Below, piece after piece: positions 36,868 to 47,906 of a DNA stretch of 64,000 nt. This DNA is from Mimachlamys varia (taxonomy: Eukaryota > Mollusca > Bivalvia > Pectinida > Pectinidae), in NCBI GenBank assembly GCA_947623455.1, contig OX392540.1, forward strand, positions 8,015,432 to 8,079,431, written 5' to 3'. Below the pieces are notes generated by a model. That model saw only the letters and a program-made list of their open reading frames with translations. It made no database searches and had not been told where the DNA came from. Position 1 is the first letter of the stretch; each line of letters opens with the position of its first letter. A program made the position numbers and the translations under genes.

Positions 36868-37045
36868 CCTCAGGCCTTTAATCAGACTTGGTCAGTGATG
36901 GCCATGGGGAGTGGGAGGTAAGAAATTCACACCTGGCAAACTACAGACAGCCTAGGGGGTGTCCCCTATATTCTGACCTCTGTGAGGATATGTGGCCCTG
37001 GCAGGTCAGGTACGTAATTATGCCTGGAGGGTTTAGGATTCTACC
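36868..37045 (+). repeat. Internal module, copy 1 (with 37853-38015)
   Basis: A GC-richer island starting 'gccctcaggcctttaatcag'. It shares 'cagtgat', 'gagaaattcac'-like, 'ggcaggtcaggta'-like and 'cctggagg'-like words with 37853-38015 in the same order. A 60-codon frame here is not kept by the second copy. Confidence 0.5.
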
Positions 37046-37852
37046 TAAGATCTATATCTGTCCTTTTTAGTTAGAGATTATGTAAGTCATTAGGTTGATT
37101 CAAAAGTTCAATAAATGTGACTGGCATAGGCTTAACTTTGTTCTAATTTAGGCTAATTTAACTGCATATTAGTTATTTGATGTATTCTAAGAAGTTAGAA
37201 TATAGAAATTAGAATTAATTAAAATGATTCCATTAAACTGACCTTGCTTTTTTTTAAATTATTATTACATATATGCATAAACCTTCAAGTCATATTTAAT
37301 ACAACCTGTAATTACCTTCAATATTTAGGCCTAAAAATGGGAAATGCATCATTTTAAAATACTATTTAATCCTATTATACTGATAATTAGAAAAAATTAA
37401 GTATAATGAATGTTAGGATTTTATTATCAAACTGTATGAAGTGACTGAGCCAGAGACATCCCTGAGTTTTTCATCATTAATTCATTTAACAAGTATATAT
37501 ATATGTGTAAATATTAAGAAATCTAAATGTGTCATTGGATTGTATTCATTCAAGTTAATATTTAAGAAAACCACAATCTGGTAAAGGACTGATAAAGACT
37601 TACACATTGTTATCCAATTAATTATTATTAATTTCAATGTTATTTTTTGTTTTATCAATGTATTATTGTATAATTAAATGTTTTGAATGAAACAAAAAAA
37701 ATAGATTTAAGTCCTCAAGATATCCACTATTTATAGGAAAATATGTTAATATCTAGATATATTCTCAATGATTTTTAATTTCATATAAACATGATGAACC
37801 CCAGTAAAAGTTAAAATATGTTTTATCATAATTAGAATCCTGGTCATCTCCA

Positions 37853-38015
37853 GCTGAGCCCTTTATTAATTAAATTGGTTTCAAATTTGACCAGTGATAG
37901 TCAGATGAGAAATTCACTCCTCAATTATATGTCACTGACAGGCTTATGTTAGCAGATGTTCCTAGACAAGGTTGAGACAGGTCAGGTAATTGCCTGAGGC
38001 CTGAGGGTCAAATCA
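37853..38015 (+). repeat. Internal module, copy 2
   Basis: 'gagccctttattaat', 'gaccagtgatagtcagatga', 'gaaattcactcct' and 'gagacaggtcaggtaattgc' parallel 36868-37045. Divergence is high, so the duplication is old. Confidence 0.5.
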
Positions 38016-38911
38016 AAACATCTGTCGTGTACTGAACAATCTGACTAAATTAAAATTTATTGTTGGAATAATTTTTTTGTTTACTTCAACTTCTTATATT
38101 TATATCAACACTAGCTGTTGTATGTGGTGATATATATAAACATACATATCTTAATATAGAAAATTTTAAAAAAATAAAGATTATCAAAAACTCTTTAGCG
38201 CGTTCATAAATATATAGATCTGTGGGATGAATGTATTTATTAAAAATATATATCTAGTTACATTAAGTAATTAAAGAATATTTATTTGTTATTTTTACAA
38301 TTAGTTCTTACAATATTTAAAAATATACTTCTAAACAAATAATTATCAATAGATATTCCTTAAATGAATATAAAAACCCCGTTAATAGTGCATATTAAAT
38401 GGAATATAAGACATCAAAACTGCTAGATAAATGATAATTTTCTATTTTATTTATGTCCTGTATGCAAGAAAGTTTTGGGGAAAATTCTAACAGTAATTAT
38501 CATAATTTCTGGTTTTGAAATTAAAGAAAAAATGTTGTTTGAGAAAAATAACCACATAAGATGCATATATGTGTATATACATTAAAGTTATAAATATTAA
38601 CTAATGATAAGGCCAGCTACTAAGTACTAGCAGACGACAAAAGTGAGGTACAGGTAAAAATCACAGGTGGATGGGACTGCCCATTTACCTGTAGGGGTAT
38701 TTGACCTATATGGGGTTCAGGGTGTAGTGCACTACTAGTTTACCTGTAGTTTAAATGTAGTGCACTACTAGTTTAAACGTAGTAGTGCAGTAGTGCACTA
38801 CTAGTGCACTAGGTGTCAAGGTTAGCTTACACTCAACTGTACATTCATCACTTTTCATTGTTTCATTCGACTTATTTTTTTTCTGTAATTTAAACGACAT
38901 TTACAAAAAAT

Positions 38912-39028
38912 CATGGTAGATAATTTGTCTACCCTATCTATTTACGACAATCTTAACGATGTTGTGATGTTACAGGATGACAGAGGCAGCCATTATGATT
39001 GGAAATCTTTTCTTCATGATGTGACGTA
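38912..39028 (+). CDS. Small 38-codon ORF of unknown meaning
   Basis: ATG at 38912 to TAG, reading MVDNLSTLSIYDNLNDVV and then an acidic/aromatic end (HYDWKSFLHDVT). Composition is protein-like and starts 73 bp right of the TA element. No splice sites, no family recognised. It could be a micropeptide, an exon piece or chance. Confidence 0.15.
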
Positions 39029-39496
39029 GACAAAACAGTAGAGCACAAGGGACATAACTCTTACATACTTAACACTCAAGACTAGTATAGCATTACATTT
39101 TATGACAGGTGTAATATTTCCTCCTTGTCTCATCAGCTAAAATAGAAAATGTATCATGGTTGTACATAATTATGTACCTTTCTATGCTTTAGAACATTAA
39201 TCTGTTTTCAGTTAATTGATTTTAATATTTAATTAGTTTATCCCCAGTTAAATGTACATCTATTTAAATAGATGACTTGCATAATTTTATCTTTGAATAC
39301 CACATACAATTTACTAATATGGCGAACAGGCCGACATATTTTTACTACTATATGAGTTCAACCTTTAGCTAGTGGCTTCAGATATTGTGTTTCTAGTTTA
39401 TATGCATCTCCTCTTTATACATTGAGACTAAATTAGTTGTAGGTTAATTTGGCATTGGAACGTTTTATTGTCAGCAATTATGCACACCTCTATCTC

Positions 39497-39888
39497 TTAA
39501 AGGCCCAATATACGTAACTTCAGGAATTTTTTCGTCGTTCTGAAAAATCCTAAAACAAATCCAGTTGATAACCATACAAAAATAAGCTTAAAACGAAGTA
39601 AACCTGAGCGGTAACTAACAAGAAAGTCTTGACAGAAAAATCTAAAGAACTGAAAATAATTAATGTGGGGCCGACTTCAATGACAAGTCGAAGTTAGTAA
39701 CAGTTCAAAATGGACGCGTGTTTACAAATACCGAGTTTCAACAACTGCTGTACCGCTAACGGTGTAAAGAATTTATCCTTGATATTGCTGATATCAGCTT
39801 ATCTTAACAAAACCTATAAATATAATCAGTTATTAGGATTGATTTTCGCTTCAAGTTTTGCCGAAAGTTACGTATATTGGGCCTTTAA
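39497..39888 (+). mobile_element. TTAA-flanked MITE F, copy 2 (best preserved)
   Basis: TTAA, then AGGCCCAATATACGTAAC, about 380 bp of non-coding DNA, then GTTACGTATATTGGGCCT and TTAA. Terminal inverted repeats are about 20 bp and perfect. The 97-codon frame starting at 39710 lies inside the element and is not conserved in other copies. Confidence 0.9.
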
Positions 39889-40007
39889 ACAGTGTAATAC
39901 AAATTATAGGTACGACTGTATTATAATAGGTATACTATACGAAAGACCACTATATCTACCTGTTAACCGTCATTATTGCGTCGACCATCATGCCAATGAG
40001 TAATATG

Positions 40008-40121
40008 TACGGAAGCCCATTGGTGCCAAATGTTATATGTAAAAAAAAAAGAATTTATTGCGTTTAAACGCAATACATTATTTATTTTACGTTTAACATT
40101 TGGCACTAATGGGCTTCCGTA
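40008..40121. mobile_element. 114-bp TA-flanked hairpin MITE
   Basis: Almost the whole element is one palindrome. TACGGAAGCCCATT opposes AATGGGCTTCCGTA, 'gtgccaaatgtta' opposes 'taacatttggcac', and a second perfect palindrome 'ttgcgtttaaacgcaa' lies in the middle. Terminal TA suggests a Tc1/mariner-type target. Confidence 0.8.
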
Positions 40122-40713
40122 TATATCTTATACGAGGTCCTCGCATATAAAAGAAATGCATACTTGTCAATTCTTGATACGTTTAAAAATAGCTGTTGAA
40201 TGAATAATACATTCAATGCCCCAAACAATAAAATCACTCACCCCCTTATCACTACTGTCGTCTTTCGTGACATTCCAGGTGTGCACGCGTTTTGTAAATA
40301 CGGTGTAACTTCTGGCTAGGTAGCCACGCGGTTTCTCTTTCGCTTTAAATTCTGGCTTGGTTCACTCGTAGGCCCGTTTAGCACTGATATAGTATAAATG
40401 TCTTTGGACACATTCAGAACTTTTTAGCGAAGTAAGTCAAGCCATTGCATTTATATTATATACATCTCAGACATCACAAATCTTTAATAGAACTGAGACA
40501 GTCGTCGTGTTGATAACGATCTTAAGTTCTAGGTAATAAGTAAAAACCTTTAGATTCCTTTTTTACATATAAATGAGCTAAACTAAGTATCATTTTCGTA
40601 TTCAAGTGTTGATATTTACACCTAAGCGTTTATGTTAAAAAGATCAAGTTTTCGCTGACTGTCACTGTGAATATAAATGTACTAGAATATGATATGTCTG
40701 TGTGACGCGATAG

Positions 40714-40864
40714 ATGGATGAAAACATACAAAATGGCACATATAAGTTAGGTACCAGACAGGATAACCAACGTTTAATTTTAGATGTACTTGCGGGATTG
40801 GCTTGCTGGAAATACCCCGGTATAGCTTTTCAATCAAATCATTTCATCCTTCTTTTAACTGAAG
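40714..40864 (+). CDS. Possible first exon, unidentified
   Basis: ATG at 40714 opens 151 nt. It starts MDENIQNGTYKLG, then a hydrophobic part (LDVLAGLACWKYPGIAF) and FILLLTEG. It ends in GAAG followed by the consensus donor GTAAGT at 40865. End phase 1. The hydrophobic half could be a membrane segment or a buried core. No partner exon was found downstream, and I recognise no family. The evidence is the donor and a plausible composition only. Confidence 0.35.
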
Positions 40865-41356
40865 GTAAGTACATTTTTATCTATTTTCTAGTTTTAATGA
40901 AAGACAATTCAAATTACAATGGACCAGTTATGCATTTCGACCAACTTTGATCTGTCACCAGCTATATTTAAAGGACCACATGGATAAACATTTAACTTGG
41001 CTTGAGGCATAAGGACAACTTATGTCAGCATTTGTCATCGATTTACTATCGTTAATGAATGAAAGTTCAACTTGCAATGAAGAACAATTGCTTTATCATC
41101 TCATTTAAGGATTCTATTTTCTCGGTATATGTTTATTTGCATTAAGATATTAGGTCTGATTGCATACGTGTTACCGCTAAGGGCACACAGACAGCATGCA
41201 AAATTATAATTGTATCGGAAACGATTATCACAAATTAACTTTATTCATTGTAATTATATAATCATGTTCAAATGGTTAAGCAATGGTATATTTTCTAGGA
41301 CTTGTACATTTCTTATCAATATTCAAAATAAATGTTTTAGTGTATTTAGGGCAAGC

Positions 41357-41765
41357 TAAACGCGTCAACAAAACAATAATCCGAACTCAAAATCGATTAA
41401 ACTAGAGGCAAAATAGGAATAGAGAAAAGATTTACATTGAGACTCTCGTAAAAATACTAAAGAACAAGACCAGGTGTTCCGGAAGAGTAAGCGTCGTCAT
41501 CGATAACACCAGCTTGGTTAATTTTTGTCACATCCAAGGAAGCATCAATTCTCAAAATGAGAACCGAGTCATCATTGTCATCACAACAAGTAAACACACT
41601 TATACGCAACCTCAAAAACGTCCACCTTCATATCACACAAAGATACAGAATATTTCTCGATGAGATCAAGATGGCGACAATAAAACTTGCAGCCCCTAGT
41701 CTTCATCAACCTGCATCTCCCGAATCCCTGTGCCGTAAGTTTGTTCGTCAGCAGTTGGCATCTAC
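41357..41765 (+). repeat. Dispersed repeat family A, copy at 41 kb
   Basis: From 'acgcgtcaacaaaacaataa' to 'agtttgttcgtcagcagttg', with all family landmarks. It is among the best-preserved copies. The short frames in it (41557-41793 and the antisense one) are by-products. Confidence 0.8.
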
Positions 41766-42013
41766 AGACTGTAATATATGTAATATTAAATAATGTACAT
41801 GCAAGTTGGTACGTCATATGAGTAAAGGAGTGCATGTCATGTATGTTATGTTAAAGAATGTCGAAAAATGAGATCCCTCGTGTGTGAGTACATTTGTTTG
41901 TAATATAGAATGTGTCTGTGTCAATAAAATGTTTGAAAAAGTTTATCTTAAAATATTGAAATATTTACCTTCAACTGCCAAGGGAAGCAATACCATATAA
42001 AAGAAGAGATGTT

Positions 42014-42463
42014 TTGGATTATTATACAAATGTACATGTAGGTCTTAGGGACACAGTATTGTGTTATTACAAGATACAAAACTTCAAGGAACAAGAAAAG
42101 ACTATATTAAGACATAATGTGGGTTTAAGTGTTTTGTATACAGACGCTTTCGAGTGGGAACTATCGCTCTCCACGAAACACCCGCCCGTTAACTTTCAGA
42201 CCACCGTGACCCCTCGTTCAATAGCCCACCGGAACTCAACGGAGGACCGTGACCCCACTGTACACCGCAACTCAACTTTGTGCCTCCACCGTGGAACGAG
42301 GTGTACTCGTAGTGATTGTCGCGATCCTAAAACTCCCACGTTCCCCTTGCCTACACCACCGTGTAGTAGTCTAGTAGTCATCTCCTTTACCTGTACATTA
42401 TGTTGTAAATACATTATCATTTCTCTGTTCATATACAAAGGAAAAACAGAGAAAATATTATGA
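42014..42463 (+). CDS. Uncertain 149-codon ORF in a GC-richer island
   Basis: The 42140-42370 part is clearly less AT-rich than its surroundings and encodes a Thr/Arg/His/Pro-rich stretch (TTVTPRSIAHRNSTEDRD, TVHRNSTLCLHRGTRC) with a short internal duplication. A possible acceptor 'actttcag' lies at about 42192-42199, so only the later part may be exonic. No domain recognised. A polyadenylation-like AATAAA stands at 41921, upstream. It may be an exon, the tail of a dead retroelement, or chance. Confidence 0.2.
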   Translation: MDYYTNVHVGLRDTVLCYYKIQNFKEQEKTILRHNVGLSVLYTDAFEWELSLSTKHPPVNFQTTVTPRSIAHRNSTEDRDPTVHRNSTLCLHRGTRCTRSDCRDPKTPTFPLPTPPCSSLVVISFTCTLCCKYIIISLFIYKGKTEKIL

Positions 42464-42469
42464 CATGAA

Positions 42470-43340
42470 AAAGGAAACAATTTTCTATGTGTAGAAACAA
42501 AATCATTAAAAATGACCCATAAACGAAGTCAGCAAAGCAGACGGGAGAAAATGCAAATAACAGTTTATGCAAACCAGACCCTTGCGTACACAAGCCGAAG
42601 GTTTTGGTCCAATGGCGTCTGATTTAGTCATTTTATTATGTAACTATTCCAATTTTGATAAATACAATGCAAATGCAAAATTTGTAAAAAAAAATCACTG
42701 AAAGACAACCATTGATTGTGTGGAAGTGGAAGTAGGATATGTATGTGTGTGTAAAAGATTTTCTTCATATTTATGTGATAAACCTGAATACAACTGTACG
42801 TGTAAAAATATTGAAAATGACAGCTAATGCTGTGTAAACGATCCTACCCGTGTTGGTGTATTATGTAATAGTGTATAATACAGTACTTCATGTGTCTATT
42901 ACAACATATTATAAGTATGTGTAGATCAAACTGTTTAACTTGTATATGTATCTTTAATCAATATGAATATAAATAACATCATAATAACCTATCGACACTA
43001 TTTAAGAAATATGTATATGTTTCATCTCAGAGACGTATAAGCCATACGTCTAGCTATGGTACATGTATAACCACTTATTTCATAAAAAATTAATAATACC
43101 ATATGCTATAAGTTAGGCTCCTCCCCGTCACAGCGTGCAATAGAATTCAGAATTCCCATTGGTCCTCCAAATGGAAGTTAAACTTGGCTATAGGATATCA
43201 AAAAAAATTATCAACATTTGTTGCAAACAATTCAATACATTTCACCTCCATCGACATGTCCCGAGGTTTTTGTTATTTTCTTTTATCATTTTGTTACTTA
43301 ATTTTCAGCAAGAATTACATGTATTCGGTTTTTTTTTATT
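42470..43340. other. Intergenic, nothing recognised
   Basis: AT-rich DNA. 'cagagacgtataagccatac' near 43028 is one of several scattered GAGACGTAT words. No gene seen. Confidence 0.4.
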
Positions 43341-43347
43341 TGAGTGT

Positions 43348-43372
43348 TTTGACCACGGACTGAGTCCGTGGT
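43348..43372. repeat. Short perfect hairpin ACCACGGACT/AGTCCGTGGT
   Basis: 'gaccacggactgagtccgtg' then 'gt'. The same stem reappears at 47868-47906 with a longer loop, and the single word ACCACGGAC at about 43790 and (inverse) near 60999. Confidence 0.6.
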
Positions 43373-43874
43373 TTTTACATAACTTCCAAAGGTATAGGAG
43401 GATCGGAGTAAACGGGTATTTCCTGCTCCTCAGGCTCGTCTATGATCGCCGATAGTAAAAGTTTGCAAACCGTTCCTAATTCGGTCTTGGTTATTTTCAA
43501 GGTGAGTCATAAATTGTAATAATGAGTATCGTCCAGATTGTCGGTTAGCATGGTGTGTTCCCCGAACGCATACATGTTTAAAACAATAGGCAGAACATCA
43601 AAGGGAGGGTAATTATAGTCTTTATCATATATACCTGAGGTATTTCACCTGTAAATCTACCTGTGCTATTTCCTGAGACATATCACCTAGATAGGTCTAG
43701 GTTACTACTGAAACTTATTAAACTTCATGAAAGAAAGCTAAGACAATAAAATCAAATTCAAGCTCTAAGCGAGGCCAATAGCTTGAGACCACGGACGTGC
43801 TTGAGACTAATTCCGCCTTATTGTAATGTATGAAATTGTCACGTGACACTGCACTGTATGTGACAAGTCGGTTA

Positions 43875-43973
43875 CATGTCAGTTATCGTACTCGAGGGGC
43901 GGGGCTTACTTCTCTTCGCTACGAGCTCAAGAAGTAGCACCGCCCCTCTGAGTCTCGTACAATAACTGACATA
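43875..43973. mobile_element. 99-bp hairpin MITE
   Basis: 'atgtcagttatcgtactcga' with 'ggggcggggcttacttct' opposes 'agaagtagcaccgcccctct' with 'gtacaataactgacat'. Arms are about 45 bp with a few mismatches and the loop is short. Confidence 0.7.
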
Positions 43974-45090
43974 TTGCTCGGTTCCAATGATATGACCAAT
44001 ACGTATAGATTATTAACATAAAAAATAAGTACATGTATCTTGACGCATATTGTATTAGGGACATTAGATTTATATCATGTATATTTATAATGATATAACA
44101 CGGGACATCAAATAATGCATTTCATATATCGTGACGTAAATATAGCATGAACATGGCATTACATCATCCTTTAATTAATTGCTATGAACACACATATCAC
44201 GCTCTTAATTCTAATCACGATATGCGTATTGCTTTTTTTTTATTATATTCGCCATTCGTGATACTCTGTTATTGCTACTTATTATATACATGAATGTAAC
44301 ATCGAATTAAATTTGTACCTTGACTAATCAGTCACATCATAATTGTATATGTCCGATACAATTGGGGTGGGGGTCTGAGCTTGGCAAATGTTGAAACTAA
44401 TAGTCCAGATTGGATAGCCAATCAACGCTTGTGCTGTAGGCCTGGACCCGCCTTACATTTCTTGACAGCCTGTCAGACACATCACCTATCATCGTCTGCT
44501 GGACACTGATAGTTTAGTGACGAAATCAAATCAAATCACCTGTCATTTTAACTATTAAGATTGCAAAAAAAATATTAAAGTTGAAATAAATTCTTGGTAT
44601 ACATGTATATTTTTAAAGTCCACCACTGAAAAGGGACTGGGCATACACACAAACCCCAAATATATATATACTACTGTACATCCGTTGTGATTTTTTTAAT
44701 AAGTTCTCCTAAAATCGCGACAGCTCAAATTACACGGATCGTAATTAAACGACACAAATAATGAAACTGGCTACATTTAATTATAATAACACCCTAATCT
44801 CTTTAAAGATACAACTTGGAACAAAACGGACGATTTTCACTCGGTATAAATTCAAACGCATGTCAGTTAATCAAATGAACATCACTAGTAAACACTTCTG
44901 ACTAGCTTACTAGACCAGAACATACATGTAATTCCACGTGCAAACAAAGATACCTACATATACATGAATGTTAAAAAGTATCGGATTGCCCACGGGTATT
45001 ACCATAATTACCATATATGATATATATCGATTCAGGTATTCAAATCGCCTATGATTATGTCAATGTATTGGTTGAACTGCGACATTAGTA
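43974..45090. other. Intergenic, nothing recognised
   Basis: AT-rich sequence without recognisable exons, RNA genes or repeat copies. Confidence 0.4.
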
Positions 45091-45099
45091 GCTTGTACA

Positions 45100-45170
45100 T
45101 TGTATTCATGGCTCGACTCTTTGGTGCTGTACAATGTAGATCGTGGGTTCGAGGCCCGGTCAGGACACAA
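45100..45170 (+). repeat. tRNA-like / SINE head fragment
   Basis: A box B-like 'gtgggttcgaggcccggtca' stands about 35 nt after a weak box A-like stretch. No CCA end or clean cloverleaf can be drawn, so it is more likely a decayed SINE head than a working tRNA gene. Confidence 0.3.
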
Positions 45171-45239
45171 GTAAAAAATTATCTTCCTTCGCCATTTGTG
45201 TTTCTGCGTTGTTCATCTATTTATAACATATAATTTGTC

Positions 45240-46466
45240 AGAAAATAAGCTTTGTTATTCCGAAGGTTAAAATTTGAATTTCTTGTCGTAATTCTGCCGT
45301 TTATTATATACATTTATCATATACTTAGTACTTGATACTGCATTTCTTCCCTATGCAATACGGTTTAATTCATTTGACCCATATCAGACCGCCGGTCGGA
45401 AAATGCATATATATACAGTGTATCACAGTTTTCGCAACTCCTCGTAGATGTACCATTAAGTAACCGTGATGAAATCGTCCGAGGTGTTCCGATTTATAAC
45501 TCAGCAGACAACCACTTCCTTTGTAAACACCAGTCAAAATGTCAGAGGGTGAACGGGTTTTGAATTCGTTGATACCTTATATATAAGAGAGACAAACCTC
45601 AAACAGAAACAGACAACTAACAATTTGACATAGTATACCAACAAGTGCAGGAAAAATAGATAGATTCCAATGATAATGTCACAGCATCGCGCCAGATATG
45701 TCAACTCGAAAATGGGTTGACAAAAAAACAGAATACGATAAGAATAACTGAGTAAGATCTAAGGAAATTTCGTTTTGGTTAAAGACAAGGAACGGGGAAA
45801 GAGACATTGAAGAACTAGATCCGAGAAAACTTGACAGATACCTTGCATTGTTATAAAGTTAATGTTTATCACAAACATACATTTGTTTTTGGTTGCTTTA
45901 TTACAATTTTGAATGTTAAGTATATGATAAACAGAATATAACAAGATAAAATCCATATTACATCCTATGTCAGCTCAAACCAATATCAGACCTAGGGCTG
46001 ATATGGCGTATAATATTTATTTTACCATGTTATATTCTCTTTATATATCATAATGACATATGAAGAGTAAAAAATCTTAAAATTCATTCCTTTTTTAATA
46101 ATTTTGTTAATACGACCAATATCAGGTGGTTTCCTCAATCAGATAAATTTAACAGAAAAAGTCCATTAACCCAGGAAATGCAAGAACAATAAACATGTTT
46201 TTTAATTAATACAGTCTCTTTATCAATATCACTTATTTCACTCTTGTATATTAAGAAAATATGGTTTGACTATTTTATAATTACAATAATTGTTAGATTT
46301 TCATGTTTTAGTAACCTGAATTGAGCTTTGTTAGATATAAGATGATGTTATTTAAAAATTATATTTTACAAAGTTCATGTTTGCTTTAATAGCGTCACGT
46401 AATTCTCAATAAAAAGTCGTATTGACAAGACGAACAACACAACCATTTCATTGGACGATATTTGTT
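45240..46466. other. Intergenic, nothing recognised
   Basis: AT-rich DNA between a tRNA-like fragment and a SINE. No gene seen. Confidence 0.4.
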
Positions 46467-46676
46467 CTTCGGTTGAAAAAAAAGGTGCCGCGGTGGCCGA
46501 GTGGCTAAGATGTGTTGACATTCTAGGTTGCGAGTTCGAATCTCACGTGGGTCAGTTGCCAGGTACTGACCGTAGGTCGGTTGTTTTTCCCTGGGCACTC
46601 CGGCTTTCCTCCACCCTCAAAACCTAAATGACCCTGGCTGGACGTAAAGCAAACATAAAACCAAAACTTCGGTTGA
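46467..46676 (+). mobile_element. Intact tRNA-derived SINE with 10-bp target duplication
   Basis: The element (46477-46666) begins after a short A run with 'ggtgccgcggtggccgagtg'. It has box A (tggccgagtggctaagatg) and box B (gcgagttcgaatctc), then a body with 'cctgggcactccggctttcc', and ends in 'aacataaaaccaaaa'. CTTCGGTTGA stands immediately before it (46467-46476) and after it (46667-46676). That is a perfect target-site duplication, showing a complete and fairly recent LINE-assisted insertion. The head is closest to a Leu/Ser-type tRNA by its extended box A; that assignment is tentative. Confidence 0.9.
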
Positions 46677-47358
46677 TTAAGCCACATAACGACCTCATCA
46701 TAGGTTAAAACTTTATGTTTGTATATTACTGTTTTACAAAGGTGTATTTATGATAATATTTATCATTAACAATTTTTTTTTGGTACTTCAACATTAGATC
46801 TTAGCTTATTAAGTTAAAGTTCAAAATGCATGACCATGCAGTAAAGCACATGCTATAGAATTGATTTTTGTCTCATTTATTTAATGAAAATATGATGATT
46901 AAGTCATTCTTAACTCAACAATACTATACCCTCTGGTAATACAAAGTATATATTAATTCTATACGCTATGTTGTAATGGTTTTCTAGTGTATTGTTGCTC
47001 ACAAATTTGACGGATTCATGTCATATCAACTGCTTTTCAGTTACACATTGTATACATATATTGTATATATAAGTACGATGTGACAGGTTAATCAAATAAC
47101 TTATTATAATCATAACATAAAATATAAATCTCGGGATATCGTCTGAATTTGTAACACCTGTGGGACGAAAACCGAAGACAAGGGACGCCATAGTGTTTTT
47201 TTTAACACATTTTGTTTTGATAAGTTTGACACCTGTCATGTTGAAATATATCCCAACAGATGTTCAGATCGAACGTGTTTGAATAGTGATTAACTGACCA
47301 GTCCATAAAAAACACCTTGCTGCCATATTCTTTACCCATTTCTACATCGACAACAAAG
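46677..47358. other. Upstream region of the 47359 gene
   Basis: AT-rich sequence that would hold the promoter and 5' UTR of the plus-strand gene. No unambiguous TATA or initiator seen. Confidence 0.3.
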
Positions 47359-47469
47359 ATGACAGCACGACAGCGTACCAAGCAGGCTACCCATTTTCTT
47401 GTGAAGTATGTGGTGGATCAAGACATGCAGATTCGGGGAAGAGGCTTCTTCCGTGGTCAACAGGAGCAG
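47359..47469 (+). CDS. Unidentified gene, first coding exon
   Basis: ATG at 47359 in good context (caaagATGACA) opens 37 codons: MTARQRTKQATHFLVKYVVD, then QDMQIRGRGFFRGQQEQ. It ends exactly at a consensus donor (CAG then GTAAGC at 47470), phase 0. The next exon with matching phase is 55191-55484. The intron of 7.7 kb carries a 1.78-kb TTAA element, a TTAA MITE and a tRNA-like fragment. The encoded start is basic with a hydrophobic strand (THFLVKYVVD). I do not recognise the family. Together with exon 2 it gives a 135-residue N-terminal part; later exons would lie beyond 56 kb or outside the window. Confidence 0.65.
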
Positions 47470-47867
47470 GTAAGCACACTTTTTATTTCAACAAATGTAA
47501 TTTCACAACAGATTGTTGCAACATGTGAACAGTCATACCTGGTATCTTTTTTTTATTCCGGTTAGTTAGAAAGGTCATTCTCAACATACTAGATTTGAAA
47601 TTGTTCAGATAGATATGTATTCTTCGCTCTATAGTGAGTTTGACAACTCGTCACCTTTGTAATTCATTGATTCACGATGATCTCTCGATCGCATCCGTCG
47701 TCAGACTTGAGCTTATATGTGCGCGTATATCTTGTCAGTATCAGAGATTAATTTCATTTAATAGTTTACCTAAAATATATTCTAAGATAAATTTTTCAAA
47801 ATTAACATGTAAGTAGTTCTTAGGTTTCGTTCTTCAGCGTAAAATGAGAGCTGTTTATTCATATTGT

Positions 47868-47906
47868 ATACACCACGGACTTGGATTCTATCGAAGTCCG
47901 TGGTAT
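47868..47906. repeat. Hairpin ACCACGGACTT/AAGTCCGTGGT
   Basis: 'accacggacttgga' and 'cgaagtccgtggt' form an 11-bp stem with a loop of about 11 nt, 430 bp into intron 1 of the 47359 gene. Same stem as 43348-43372. Confidence 0.6.

Larger units (their letters stand above)
35971..38839. mobile_element. 2.87-kb TA-flanked inverted-repeat element, non-coding
   Basis: TA at 35969-35970 and 38840-38841 flank termini that read CAGTTGAGTGTAAGCTAACC and its inverse. CAGT next to a TA duplication is the usual Tc1/mariner end. Inverted repeats are about 190 bp (35971-36165 and about 38640-38839). The interior (36200-38600) is extremely AT-rich, almost free of CG, and has no open frame longer than 60 codons. 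It contains two copies of an internal module. It must depend on a transposase supplied elsewhere; it is unusually long for a MITE. Confidence 0.8.

Noticed and set aside
39710..40003. 97-codon plus-strand ORF
   Set aside because: Mostly inside MITE F copy 2 and absent from the other three copies.
40865..40893. Very short intron after the 40714 exon, ending in ttttctag
   Set aside because: Under 30 nt, too short for splicing.
46484..46560. Functional tRNA gene
   Set aside because: Boxes A and B are present, but the acceptor arms do not pair, a SINE body follows, and a target duplication encloses the whole unit.
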